In this document: positions 38,522 to 48,636 of the stretch, piece after piece
Position numbering within the stretch: position 1 is the stretch's first letter
Layout: each line of letters starts with the position of its first letter
NCBI GenBank assembly: GCA_016802295.1
Contig: JAESIW010000118.1
Span: 1,614,928-1,678,927, forward strand
Direction: 5' to 3'
Length of the DNA: 64,000 bases
From: Brachionus rotundiformis
Taxonomy: Eukaryota; Rotifera; Eurotatoria; Ploima; Brachionidae
Program-made: the position numbers and the translations under genes
Notes under the pieces: generated by a model
The model's input: the letters and a program-made list of their open reading frames with translations, nothing else
What the model was told of the DNA's origin: nothing
Databases searched by the model: none

Positions 38522-39613
38522 TTCAACTTATTCAATTTGTATAAATTAAGTGGCGTCTCTCAACAAAAAAAATTAAATATTTTTAATTGAATATCTGAAA
38601 ATTTAAAACTTTTATAAGCCAAGAAGATTTAAAGTGTTTTGGATGAGAAAAGCATTAAAAAAAGGGTTTTCTTATGAAAAAAATTCAAACATTTAAAACG
38701 ATATAAAACTTTATAAACAAGTAGAAGATTCCCTCTAGTGAACACATGTGCTTTTTAAGCTATTTTAAACAGCTTGCTTTCCAAGTTCTCTTGGTAAGTC
38801 ACATAGAGACAGTCGAATGTGCATGCAAAATTCTAGTTTTGAGGCCTAGCTGGTCTTTACAATGAGAAATTGATTTTTGGTATTGGTCTTCGATGAGTTG
38901 GTAGTGGCAAAGAGCTGTCCTCAAATTTTTAGTTCTAGAAGTTTTCTCTTTAAACTCGAAAAGTGATATTATTTAATAAATTATTGCATAAAAAAATTGC
39001 ATAAATTTAAGCTAATTTCAAAATATTTTTAAATAAAATTTAGTGATAAATGTATAAAAAAATATAATGTATTCATTTAATGGTTATTGCTCAATATTAT
39101 GTTCCTTAAATAAGGCTGATATAATTTAGTCTTATATTTTTGATTCAGTTAAGTTGCTTGGTAATTTTGCCATATCAAAATTAAATTTAGAAAATAACAA
39201 GAATTTAGCTTGTTAACATTCAAATGTTTAATTTTATTATAATTTAATTTTAATAATTTAATGAGAATATGATGTAAAAATAATGTAATTGCATTTCCAC
39301 TATCGATCGAAACTTATATTTATTATAAATTGACACATAATCAGAAAAATTGTCTATTTTTAAATTAATTTACTTTTTTTTGAAAATAATTATCTGCAAT
39401 AAGAAATTGTAATGGCAAAAAAAAATTTATATAATATTAGATAAAATATCAAACTTTTTAAATGACAATAAAGATTCGAAAATTAAATCACTAAAAATAC
39501 AAATAAATAATTATATATTTTATTAATTCTTTCAGAACATTAAAAATTTTCTAAAACTAGAATATATGATTCCACGATTATAAATTCGGAAATAATTAAA
39601 ATTAAAAAATTAT
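38522..39613. other. Intergenic between importin beta-1 and the carrier
   Basis: Mostly AT-rich. A GC-richer island at about 38760-38950 sits some 240-430 bases upstream of the importin ATG. It may be promoter or an untranslated first exon, since it has no long open frame on either strand. Confidence 0.5.
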
Positions 39614-41133
39614 CTAAGCGAACTTTTTGTATAAAACATTCATTTGTTCCAAGAAAATAAAAGTCAAAACTGTATGTGGTCCAAGTCGGGCATAATAAGG
39701 CGTAAAACCTTTCCATAAGCTGAATATTCCTTCTTCACGGACTACTCCAAGGAATATTTTCTTTTTTTTTTAAACAACAATAATTAATAAAATCATTTAA
39801 TTATTTTTAAAAATTTTTACAATTGCATTTGTAGAACCGCTGGACTTTTGGACTCTTGTTTTGACAATATCCACTGGCATACTGGCAATAGTGGTCACCA
39901 AGCCTGAGATCATAGATGCGCAGAAATGCATTAGAATTCCCTCTTTGAAATAAGAAGTTGAAACCAAAAATTCCTTAGCNNNNNNNNNNNNNNNNNNNNN
40001 NNNNNNNNNNNNNNNNNNNNNNNNNNNNNNNNNNNNNNNNNNNNNNNNNNNNNNNNNNNNNNNNNNNNNNNNNNNNNNNNNNNNNNNNNNNNNNNNNNNN
40101 NNNNNNNNNNNNNNNNNNNNNNNNNNNNNNNNNNNNNNNNNNNNNNNNNNNNNNNNNNNNNNNNNNNNNNNNNNNNNNNNNNNNNNNNNNNNNNNNNNNN
40201 NNNNNNNNNNNNNNNNNNNNNNNNNNNNNNNNNNNNNNNNNNNNNNNNNNNNNNNNNNNNNNNNNNNNNNNNNNNNNNNNNNNNNNNNNNNNNNNNNNNN
40301 NNNNNNNNNNNNNNNNNNNNNNNNNNNNNNNNNNNNNNNNNNNNNNNNNNNNNNNNNNNNNNNNNNNTGTTTTGACAATATCTACTGGCATACTGGCAAT
40401 AGTGGTCACCAAGCCTGAGATCATAGATGCGCAGAAATGCATAAGAATTCCCTCTTTGAAATAAGAAGTTGAAACCAAAAATTCCTTAGCCTGGGAATAA
40501 GAAGCCAACTGAGCACCATTGACAACCATGGCCCTGGCTACAGTTGGCGTAGCACCCTTCCACAGAGTAAAAACAGACTCTTCCTTAGCTATTCTAAATA
40601 GAGCATTGAAAACGTTTTTGTATCCTCGTTTCTGTTCTGGCGGAAGTTTTCCATCTGCGGTCATTCTAATTAGGGCAACTTCAGCTGGTGTTCCTATGTA
40701 GGCGGCAACTCCTCCCGAGAATATGCCAATGGCAGCTTTGGCAAAAAAACCAATCTGATTATTATTTTTTTGGTTAAAATGATCTAAGAGACTCTGAAAA
40801 ATTCCCATCCTAGCAGTAGTATATGTCGCTTGGCGAAGCAAACCAGCCGATAAACTTTATTTTTAATAATCAAATTAATAAATTATAAAAAAAAGTTAAA
40901 AAATCGTACCCAGTGTAAATACCAGAGACTCCTTCACTTTTAAGAATGGATGTTATGGCATCAAAACTGTTTTTATAAGCTCTGGCTGAGCCTCCTTCGC
41001 CACTCAATTGCATACGGTTTTTTACTAGATCTAGTGGTTGGACAAACAAGGTGGCGCCCATACCTGCTGAACCACCCATGATAAATTTTACATAGTTTGG
41101 TACTGGTTTGGTTTGTTCAGATTTAGATGACAT
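39614..41133 (-). CDS. SLC25A11: Mitochondrial 2-oxoglutarate/malate carrier
   Basis: Exchanges 2-oxoglutarate for malate across the inner mitochondrial membrane, part of the malate-aspartate shuttle. ATG at 41133 (an upstream in-frame TTG is not needed) begins a Ser/Lys-rich leader. The three solute-carrier repeats follow, with PLDLVKNRMQLSGEGG, GTPAEVALIRMTADGKLPP and MPVDIVKTRVQKSSG as the PX[DE]XX[KR] signatures. The third repeat ends FSLWKGFTPYYARLGPHTVL, with TAG at 39614. It matches the vertebrate protein closely, but the loop after the third signature is shorter by about 10 residues. A run of N at 39980-40367 falls inside an exon. It is flanked by the same 123 bases on both sides, so the reading is almost certainly continuous in the real genome. 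Confidence 0.95.
39980..40367. other. Assembly gap (388 N) flanked by duplicated exon sequence
   Basis: Bases 39857-39979 and 40368-40490 are the same apart from two substitutions. They encode the same carrier segment, so an extra copy is not plausible. This indicates two contig ends left unmerged, as at 7564-8102. Confidence 0.87.
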
Positions 41134-42056
41134 TTTTTCCAAGACTCTTTGAATTCAATCAGTATTTGTTCAAAACCTTCAGAAGCAATCTAAAGAAGCT
41201 TTTTCTTTTATTTTCATTTATGTTAATACAAGCAAAATAAACTTAATAATTAAATTGGGCGCAGGAATAAAAAAAGGAAAAAATATATTTTAAATTTATT
41301 CCGTCTATCTGCTTTATTTTAAACCAAACTTGGCCAATAATTTCTAAATCTAATTGAAATTTTATTATCACTTAATGATAAAGACATTTTCAAAATTGGT
41401 ACATCAGCGCAAGATAATTTTTTAAGTTAAGCTGAGTTAGAAAAATTGGCAACTGTTATTTTCCAAAATTCAGATCATTTTTTTGTCCGAATAGACTTTT
41501 TTGTTTAATTGATATTAATTATTTAAGAGAATATTAAATTTTTTTTTACTAAAAAGTTTTCGCAAAGATAAAAAAATTCATTTAACTAAGAAATATTATT
41601 TTTATGAATTTATTTGTCCTTTTAAAATTAAAGAAAAAATTTAAATTATTTTTTTATCTGATGAAGCCTTTTTTTAAAATCAAAAAAAATTGTTATAATA
41701 ATTTAAATATTTTTTTATTTTAAAAGTAATTAGAATAAAAACATTTTTTAATCTTTTTAAAAATTGACAGTAGGTGGTTGTTTGCACTTTGGTTGAATAT
41801 TTTGTTTAACCAATTTTTTTTTCATTTTTTCATTTAAAAAAAATCTAACCAAAAATATTTTATTATTTTAAAAATTGAATTATCTTTTTTGATTAAAATC
41901 TTATTGTTTTATGTAATGTATTAATGAACTTTTTTATGCTTAAAAATGATTGCATATATTCTGAATCTACATACATTTTTGCTTTTTGAAAAGGTGCATT
42001 TAATTCATATTAAAAAATAAAATTATTTTTGATATTATTTTTTCCAAATTTTCAAC
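41134..42056. other. Divergent intergenic region, carrier and BCKDHA copy 1
   Basis: Very AT-rich, no open frame. Both neighbours are nuclear genes for mitochondrial proteins transcribed away from here, so shared control is possible but not shown. Confidence 0.5.
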
Positions 42057-43783
42057 ATGAGTCGCAGCTTTATTTTAAAAAGCTTTAAAGCATTTACCAA
42101 TACAAGAAAAAATGTCTTGGTAGATTATTATCTTTATTAGTCGTATGATTAGATTTTAATTTTTAATTAAGTCAAATGGTAATTTTTATTTGGCAAAATG
42201 TTACAGTGGTAATGCAACAAGTGTTAGTGATAGGGCTGCGTTTCCAGGATATACCGGCGAGTTTACCACTAATTTAGAATTTATCTATCCTGAAAATAAC
42301 GAGTTGATTCAATGCTATCGGGTTATGAACAGAAAAAGCCAAGTTCTTGATCCAACACAAGATCCAAATGTAATAAATCTTATCATATTTAATCCTCAAT
42401 TTATCTTTTTGTTCAAGTTTGACCAAGAAACATGTGAAAGACTTATAAAAACGATGATAACTTTAGGAAAATTGGATACAATCATGTACGAAGCTCAGCG
42501 TCAGGGGAGAATCTCTTTTTACATGCCTAACCATGGAGAAACAGCCGCGCAATTGGGCAGTGCCCATGCTATGGATCCAAGAGATCTTGTTTTTGGTATT
42601 TTATTTGTCTTGTAGCTTAATTAAAATTCAATTTATAATTAATTCTAAAGCTCAATACCGAGAAGCTGGTAACTTTGGCAATTTATGTTTATAATGCAAA
42701 GAGTTAAAAAAATTAATTAAAACAAAGGTGTTATTCTTTGGCGTGGTCTTTCGATGCAGGAAATTTGCAATCAAATATTTGGTAATGCCAATGGTACATG
42801 TAAAGGAAGACAAATGCCTGTCGTAAGATAATTTTAATTAAGGAAATTTATTTCCTTTATCTAGTTGAAAATAATTAAGATAGGCATTCAAATAAAGATT
42901 AAAAGATCTATAGGCTTTTAAGAAAATTTGTAAAAATGAATCTTTTAGTTTTAATATTAATAATTAGTATTATAATTAAACATATTAATTAAATTAAAAT
43001 CAAATTTCTAATTAAAAGCATTATGGTTCAAAAGAGCTAAATTTTATAACAATATCAAGCACAATTGCCACGCAATTACCTCAAGCAGTTGGGGCTGCAT
43101 ATGCCTTAAAAAGACAACAAAGTGGTCGCGCAGTAATCACCTATTTTGGTGATGGTGGCTCGTCCGAAGGCGATACCCACGCAGCTATGAACTTTGCATC
43201 AGTATTCGATGTTCCAGTTATTTTCTTTTGTCGTAATAATGGCTATGCTATTTCGACCAGTGTTAAAGACCAGTACAGAGGTGATGGTATAGCGGCCAGA
43301 GGTCCAGCTTATGGAATAGTTACAATCAGAGTTGATGGAAACGATCTATTCGCTGTTTATAACGCTACCAAGACTGCGAGAGAAATAGCTGTCAAAGAAT
43401 CTAGACCTGTGCTGATTGAAGCTATGACGTATCGCCTTGGTCATCACAGCACTTCTGACGACAGCACAGCTTATAGGTCAATTGATGAGATGACTCTATG
43501 GGAAAAAGATGACAACCCTATCAAAAGATTTAAACAGTATGTGATCAATAAAGGCTGGTGGGATGCAGAAAAAGACGAACAGGTTAGCGCTGAAGCCCAA
43601 AGTTTGGTAATGGAATGCTTTCATGATGCAGAACAGCAGAAAAGAGCCCGTCCACAATCCTTATTCGACGATGTATATGACAAACTTCCATCCCATTTGG
43701 AAAAACAACGCAACGAAATGGTCGATCATGTTAAAATGTATAGAAGAGAGTATCCATTGGAACTGTATGATAAAATGGTTTAA
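42057..43783 (+). CDS. BCKDHA: Branched-chain 2-oxoacid dehydrogenase E1 alpha, copy 1
   Basis: Thiamine-diphosphate subunit of the mitochondrial complex that oxidatively decarboxylates the keto acids of Leu, Ile and Val. ATG 42057 starts a basic, Ser/Lys/Phe-rich targeting peptide (MSRSFILKSFKAF). Exon 2 starts at 42172. Landmarks: PGYTGEF, YRVMNRKSQVLDP, YEAQRQGRISFYM, GETAAQLGSA, the ThDP motif (GDGGSSEGD...MNFAS), FFCRNNGYAIST, RVDGNDLFAVYNATK. The phosphorylation loop is present (YRLGHHSTSDDSTAYRS, with the regulatory serines kept). It ends YPLELYDKMV, as in vertebrates. Inside the exon encoding DPTQDPN is a 48-nt intron (42370-42417) that is a multiple of three and has no stop, so retention would leave an insertion. 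A second copy lies at 57775. Copy 1 keeps the longer, more typical C-terminus. Confidence 0.95.
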
Positions 43784-44144
43784 TCAATCTCAAATTTGTT
43801 TTAGTTTTTACTTCTTTTAGTTAAGAGTATCAAAATTTTTTAGCTATACCTTTAAGCAAAATAGCAATCAATAAAAAATAAATAGAATATTTTTTTTAAT
43901 TTTTATTTTCAAGTCTTTCAAAAAAAAATAAAAAATAAAATGTTTAATAAAATCTAATTAAAGTCAAGCAATTTCTTTACCTTTAGGCATTTTAATGATT
44001 ATTTACACATTTCTATTGAATTTTTGGCTTAAGAAGTCTTGCATTTAAGTTACTTTATTGCTTTTATTTAATTAAAATTTCGTGCTTAATTCACTGTTAT
44101 TATAAATTGATAGGTTTTTGCTTAAATTTTGTCGCATAAGAGAA
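43784..44144. other. Intergenic
   Basis: AT-rich spacer between BCKDHA copy 1 and the first ankyrin gene. No feature seen apart from AATAAA-type motifs near 43875 that may be the polyadenylation region of BCKDHA. Confidence 0.5.
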
Positions 44145-45070
44145 ATGAATCGTCCCATAAGCTCAAAGAAAAAATATGAAAAAAAAATTCTTTCCAAAGT
44201 CAGATTTCCAGATCAGGTTGTTTTTTTAGAGAGCATAAAAGATAGTGATATTGAAAATGTAAAGTGTTTGTTAAGACGAAGAAGTGCATGCATAGATATG
44301 AGCTCCATAAACACTTCAGGTATAAATTTTACAAAAGGAAGTTCGCCTTAGATTAGAATTTATTAATTACAATTAGGCTTGACTGCTTTTCACCATGCGG
44401 TATTGGAAAACTCAATAGAATTGGTCAAATTAATGCTGGATAACAACGCTGACATCAATTGTGTTGACGAGGATTGCTGGACTCCATTGCACACAGGTAT
44501 ATAATTTATTATCTAATATGAACAAAATTTAAGCAATTATTTCAAATAGCCGCATCTTTGGGATACTATGAGATATCAAAGTGGGTACCAAATTTAAATA
44601 ATAATTCCTTTTATCTTTAACCATCTAATCTAATTACGCAAGAGCTCACCAAATTAGAACAAGTTTATTGAAAAAAGAACTTTAATTATTATAATAATAT
44701 TATTTTATTCAATTATAAATAAATTTAAAATAAGGCTTCGGAACTTTTATTCTATTTTTAAATAAATAAAGTGCTCTACATCTAATAGATATGAATACAT
44801 AGGTAATAGGTGCACTTAAATAGACTAAAAAATTTAAATATTTAAAAATCTTTTATATATATTGAATATTTTCAAATTTTGTTTTTAATCTGAAGACTCT
44901 TGTTACAGCATGGTGCCGACTGGCGAGCATTAACACTTCAGGACCAAAGACCCTTCGATCTGATCGACTCGGGCGATGCCGAATTGCAAGATTTGTTCCT
45001 CAAGTACATGAATGAGCAGCCAAGTCACAAGCAAAAGTCAAGCAAAAACCTCAAAATACCTGTTTGCTGA
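44145..45070 (+). CDS. PP1-binding ankyrin protein, PPP1R27/MYPT-like, copy 1
   Basis: Predicted regulatory subunit of protein phosphatase 1. ATG 44145 is followed by basic residues and a PP1 docking motif (KVRF, about residue 19), then FLESIKDSDIENV. Ankyrin repeats come next (LTAFHHAVLENSIELVKLML, WTPLHTAASLGYYEISK, LLLQHGADW). The exon from 44896 joins in phase through an acceptor at 44895 after a long intron (44581-44895). It ends RPFDLIDSGDAELQDLF then a short tail and TGA at 45068. About 165 residues, close to vertebrate PPP1R27 in size and order (RVxF, two to three ankyrin repeats, DLID). It is a diverged tandem partner of the gene at 47137. Whether it binds PP1 is inferred from the motif. 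Confidence 0.72.
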
Positions 45071-47136
45071 ATTTAGATTCAAAATTTTTATCTGACTTAT
45101 TCAATATGGATTGATCGAATGTATAAAAATGAATTTAATTAGTAGATGTTTGTGAGCTTGATACGAAAATATACTCCAAATATAAAATAGAAGAAATCCT
45201 TCCTGAAATTTTTTCAGTTTTAATTAATAATCTGATTAATTTTAATGTAATTTTTAAATCATGTAATATTTAAAATATTTAATTGATTCAAATAAAAAAC
45301 AGCCATGTTCAAAGTTATTTATCTAAATTAAATTTTTCAATTATAAAATAAATTATATTTGTTTCTTATTTATTTAGTTTTTAAATCAGCAAAGTTTAAA
45401 ATTCGGATAAATATCATGTCTTTTTAGGAAATTATGTGACTTGATACGAAATAACTACCTTTCTGAAAGACAACATTTTCCATCTCAATTCACTTAATTA
45501 AATTTAATTTCAGTCTTAAGAGTGAATTTTTGCTCATTATCAGACACTGGAAGAGCTGTGCAATTCCACACATTCACACACCAAAGATTCTTTATCTTTA
45601 AAATCTCTTAAGTAATCTCTCAATCAGCCTAAATCCCATTTAAGTCAGTTTAAATATTTGCCAAGCTTCAATATTCAATAAATCATTTCTTATTTTATGT
45701 TTGATAATATTTTGTTTATATATTAAATAAAAAAGTGGTATCCGCAAAAGCAATTACCAATTACCTTATGTTAATTCAACAATATACTTGAGTTGTTTGT
45801 TTGTTTGTTCTTAAGATTTTTAAGTTTAATGTGAGCTGTTGAGAAATGTTTGCCTTGGTTAATAGTTTTTAAGCATTTTTTTTCCAAGACAAAAAAAGAG
45901 TTATTTATTTTAATGGCATTATCTATGCATACATTTTTATTTACTTTGGAAAAATCAATTTCAAAGTCAATAGATCATTTTCCTAAGTGTTTTTTTAATA
46001 GGAATTTTATCAAATATTTCTCCAGGAATTTTATCTATTAGAAAACAAATTAATAAAAAAATTTGATAAGCGGTATTGATGTGCCAGTTGACCAAATTAA
46101 ACTTTTTATATGAGTGATAAAAACTTGCCAACATTTGTATCTAACCAAAAGTGAATTTGAAATTGTTGATCAATCATTAATTAAAGGCTTTTAATATTTA
46201 TTTATGTGAGCAATAAATTCGCTAATTTCGATGAAAAGTCTTAAGCTTGATTAATGGTGTTGAAATACTTGGTATTTTTTAAGCAAGTATAGGCAGTTTA
46301 GCTTAAATTAATCTATTTTTAATGAACACAGGCAAAAATCAATTTTATCTTCTGAAAAAAATCATTAATTCTGTTTAATATATACTAATTTATTCGGGCA
46401 AAGACCTAATCCTATTAATATTAATTATTTCTTTTTGCTTTTTGTGTATAATCCTGATTAGGAGTTTTGTCTCTCGGATTATAATTTAACTAATTTGGAT
46501 GGTAGATGCCTATTTCATTTATTTTCGCCTAGCTTTACAAAATTATGAAAAATTAAATCAATTAAATATATCATAATCAATAATTTAGTTAAAAAATAAT
46601 TAGTCTTTTGTGAATTCTAAATAAATGTAAATTTTTTTTTCAAATTAATTAATTAAATAATTTAACTTTTATTATTAAAGCAAAAGTGCTCGTTTACTTT
46701 AAGTTTAAATTGTGTTTAGTTAAATCGGATGAAAAACTAATTATTCAAGATAAATGTAATTTAGCTACTCATTATCTAAAAATTAATTTACAGAAAAATA
46801 AAAATAAACTCGATAAAAAAATAAAAAAATATTTTTTTTCAAAAATTGTGTTATTCAAAAGCGTCTAATGAAAAAATTCTAAATGAGCCAAAAATATAAT
46901 ATAAGTTTCCTGTTTATCAGGATTAAAAACCCATTGTATGAAAATGGGCCAACTATATAAATCTTTTAAATTAAATCATACTTTTCTATTTGAATTTATA
47001 TCAAAATTAAATTCAAATAATTCCTTAAATATCCCGAAATCAATAATTCATTTATGTTATTTAATACTATTCCGTTCAGCCTATTTAATCACATTTATTT
47101 ATAATTTTGATTATTAGATATAATTATTTTGCCAAG
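45071..47136. other. Intergenic between the two ankyrin genes
   Basis: AT-rich spacer of 2 kb. Two open frames of about 60 codons (45850 and 46686) have no start context, conserved motif or splice support, and I do not call them. Nothing else seen. Confidence 0.5.
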
Positions 47137-48342
47137 ATGAGTCGTCGTTTGAGTCTTCAGCTAAAAAATTCAGCTAAAGCAAAGACCAAAGTTAAATTTT
47201 CAGATGAGCTCATTTTCCTAGAAAGTATAAAAGACAACGATATAGACAGTGTTCGCACAATGCTTCGACGAGCCAGTGCCAACATTGATCTAAATAAAGT
47301 AAACGACTCTGGTCTGACAGCAATGCACCAAGCAGTGTTGGAAAATTCTATAGAATTGGTGAATTTGTTGATAGAGAGCAAGGCTGATTTGAATGTTATG
47401 GACGAAGATAGTTGGACACCCTTGCATGCTGGTAAACTTGGCAAATTTTTCTATTTTAAATAAAATTTATATCTATCTTTTATTTTTTAATAAAGCGGCC
47501 TCTATGGGCTTTTATGATGTGGTCAAGTAATAGTCCAATTTTTTATTATTGATAAAAATAGGATCTAACTGTTCAACATTTAATTTCTATCTATGTCAAA
47601 CTTAAGATTTCTTTTTTAAGAATACTCTTGGAAAACGGTGCTGATGCCAATTTCATGACTGCTGAAAACGAAAGAGCTGTTGACCTAGTTGACCAAGATG
47701 ACTTTCCATTGATATCCCTACTCCTTAAATACATGAACGAAAGCTTGCTAATTGATGACCAAAATGGATCATGTGACGAAATAGAGACTATTGCCTTGTA
47801 TAGAAGGCTTTTATTGAATATTTTGCGGTCCAATGCCGACAACGAGAGTGCAGTTCTTGAACTAGAGGTAAATTCTACTTAACAAAGTCTTAATTGATGT
47901 ACTTTATCTTTTTTTTTGAGAAAAATTAAAATTTCTTTTTTACAGAAATTGATTGATGAGAAATACCTGCAATGCAGGAAGCTTCGAAAAGCGCTAACCA
48001 TGGCAATATGTGACATTAGCATTCTTAAAAATGAACTTGACAAGCACGAACTGAGAAAAAGACTTGACATACTGCAAAAATACATCAATACCAGCAAAGA
48101 TAGTGAATTTAGTCTAATAAATGATGTTTATGATTTTATCAAATTTTCTGATTATTCAATAGGTAGATAAATTTAATTCAATTTTTGATATTAATTTAAT
48201 TATTTATATTCAAGATTTATTCAAAAAAATAATTACTTGTTTTAACGAAACGAAACTAATAAGCAACAGTACTTACCAGATGTGGCGTTCCAAGGAAAAA
48301 GATCTAGAAAAGAAAAAATTTGGTTTTAATCTAAAATATTGA
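47137..48342 (+). CDS. PP1-binding ankyrin protein, PPP1R27/MYPT-like, copy 2
   Basis: Paralogue of the gene at 44145 with the same plan. The KVKF docking motif (about residue 21) is followed by FLESIKDNDIDSVRTMLRR. Ankyrin repeats LTAMHQAVLENSIELVNLL, WTPLHAAASMGFYDVVK and ILLENGADAN end in ERAVDLVDQDD. Copy 2 then has a longer C-terminus with a helical segment (KLIDEKYLQCRKLRKALT). The last exon is reached when ATA G joins an acceptor before 48220 (AT TTA TTC AAA AAA), and runs to TGA at 48340 rather than the stop at 48168. The longer tail resembles MYPT-type coiled regions more than PPP1R27. A tRNA-Met gene lies 130 bases downstream on the other strand. Confidence 0.7.
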
Positions 48343-48472
48343 TATTTTTCTGTTTTGAAACACTTATTATTCGAATTATCGATTTTGATCAAAATGTGAC
48401 ATAATATAGCTTTAATTTTATTAATTTTTTTCTCTTTAATTGTATTTAATAAATAATTTGAATAAAATTATT

Positions 48473-48564
48473 TGCCCCAAGTGAGGATCGAACTCACGAC
48501 CTCCAGATTACTCTTTAATTATTAGATTATGAGACTGACGCGCTACCGACTGCGCTATTGAGGC
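48473..48564 (-). tRNA. tRNA-Met (CAU), elongator type, with a 19-nt intron
   Basis: On the minus strand the sequence folds as GCCTCAA acceptor, GCGC D stem, TCAGT anticodon stem, loop CTCATAA, and T stem GTGAG/CTCAC, closing with TTGGGGC and discriminator A. Between A37 and A38 sit 19 extra bases (ATCTAATAATTAAAGAGTA), the standard position for a nuclear tRNA intron. The mature sequence closely follows animal elongator tRNA-Met. It lies between the second ankyrin gene and the XMAP215-like gene. Confidence 0.88.
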
Positions 48565-48636
48565 TTCGCTTAATAAATAAATATTTTAAATTCTTTAATT
48601 TTAATTAAAATTTATTAACAACTAAACAAAATTGAC

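Noticed and set aside
45850..46868. Two open frames of about 60 codons in the 45-47 kb spacer
   Set aside because: AT-rich, Lys/Phe-dominated, no conserved motif, splice partner or start context.
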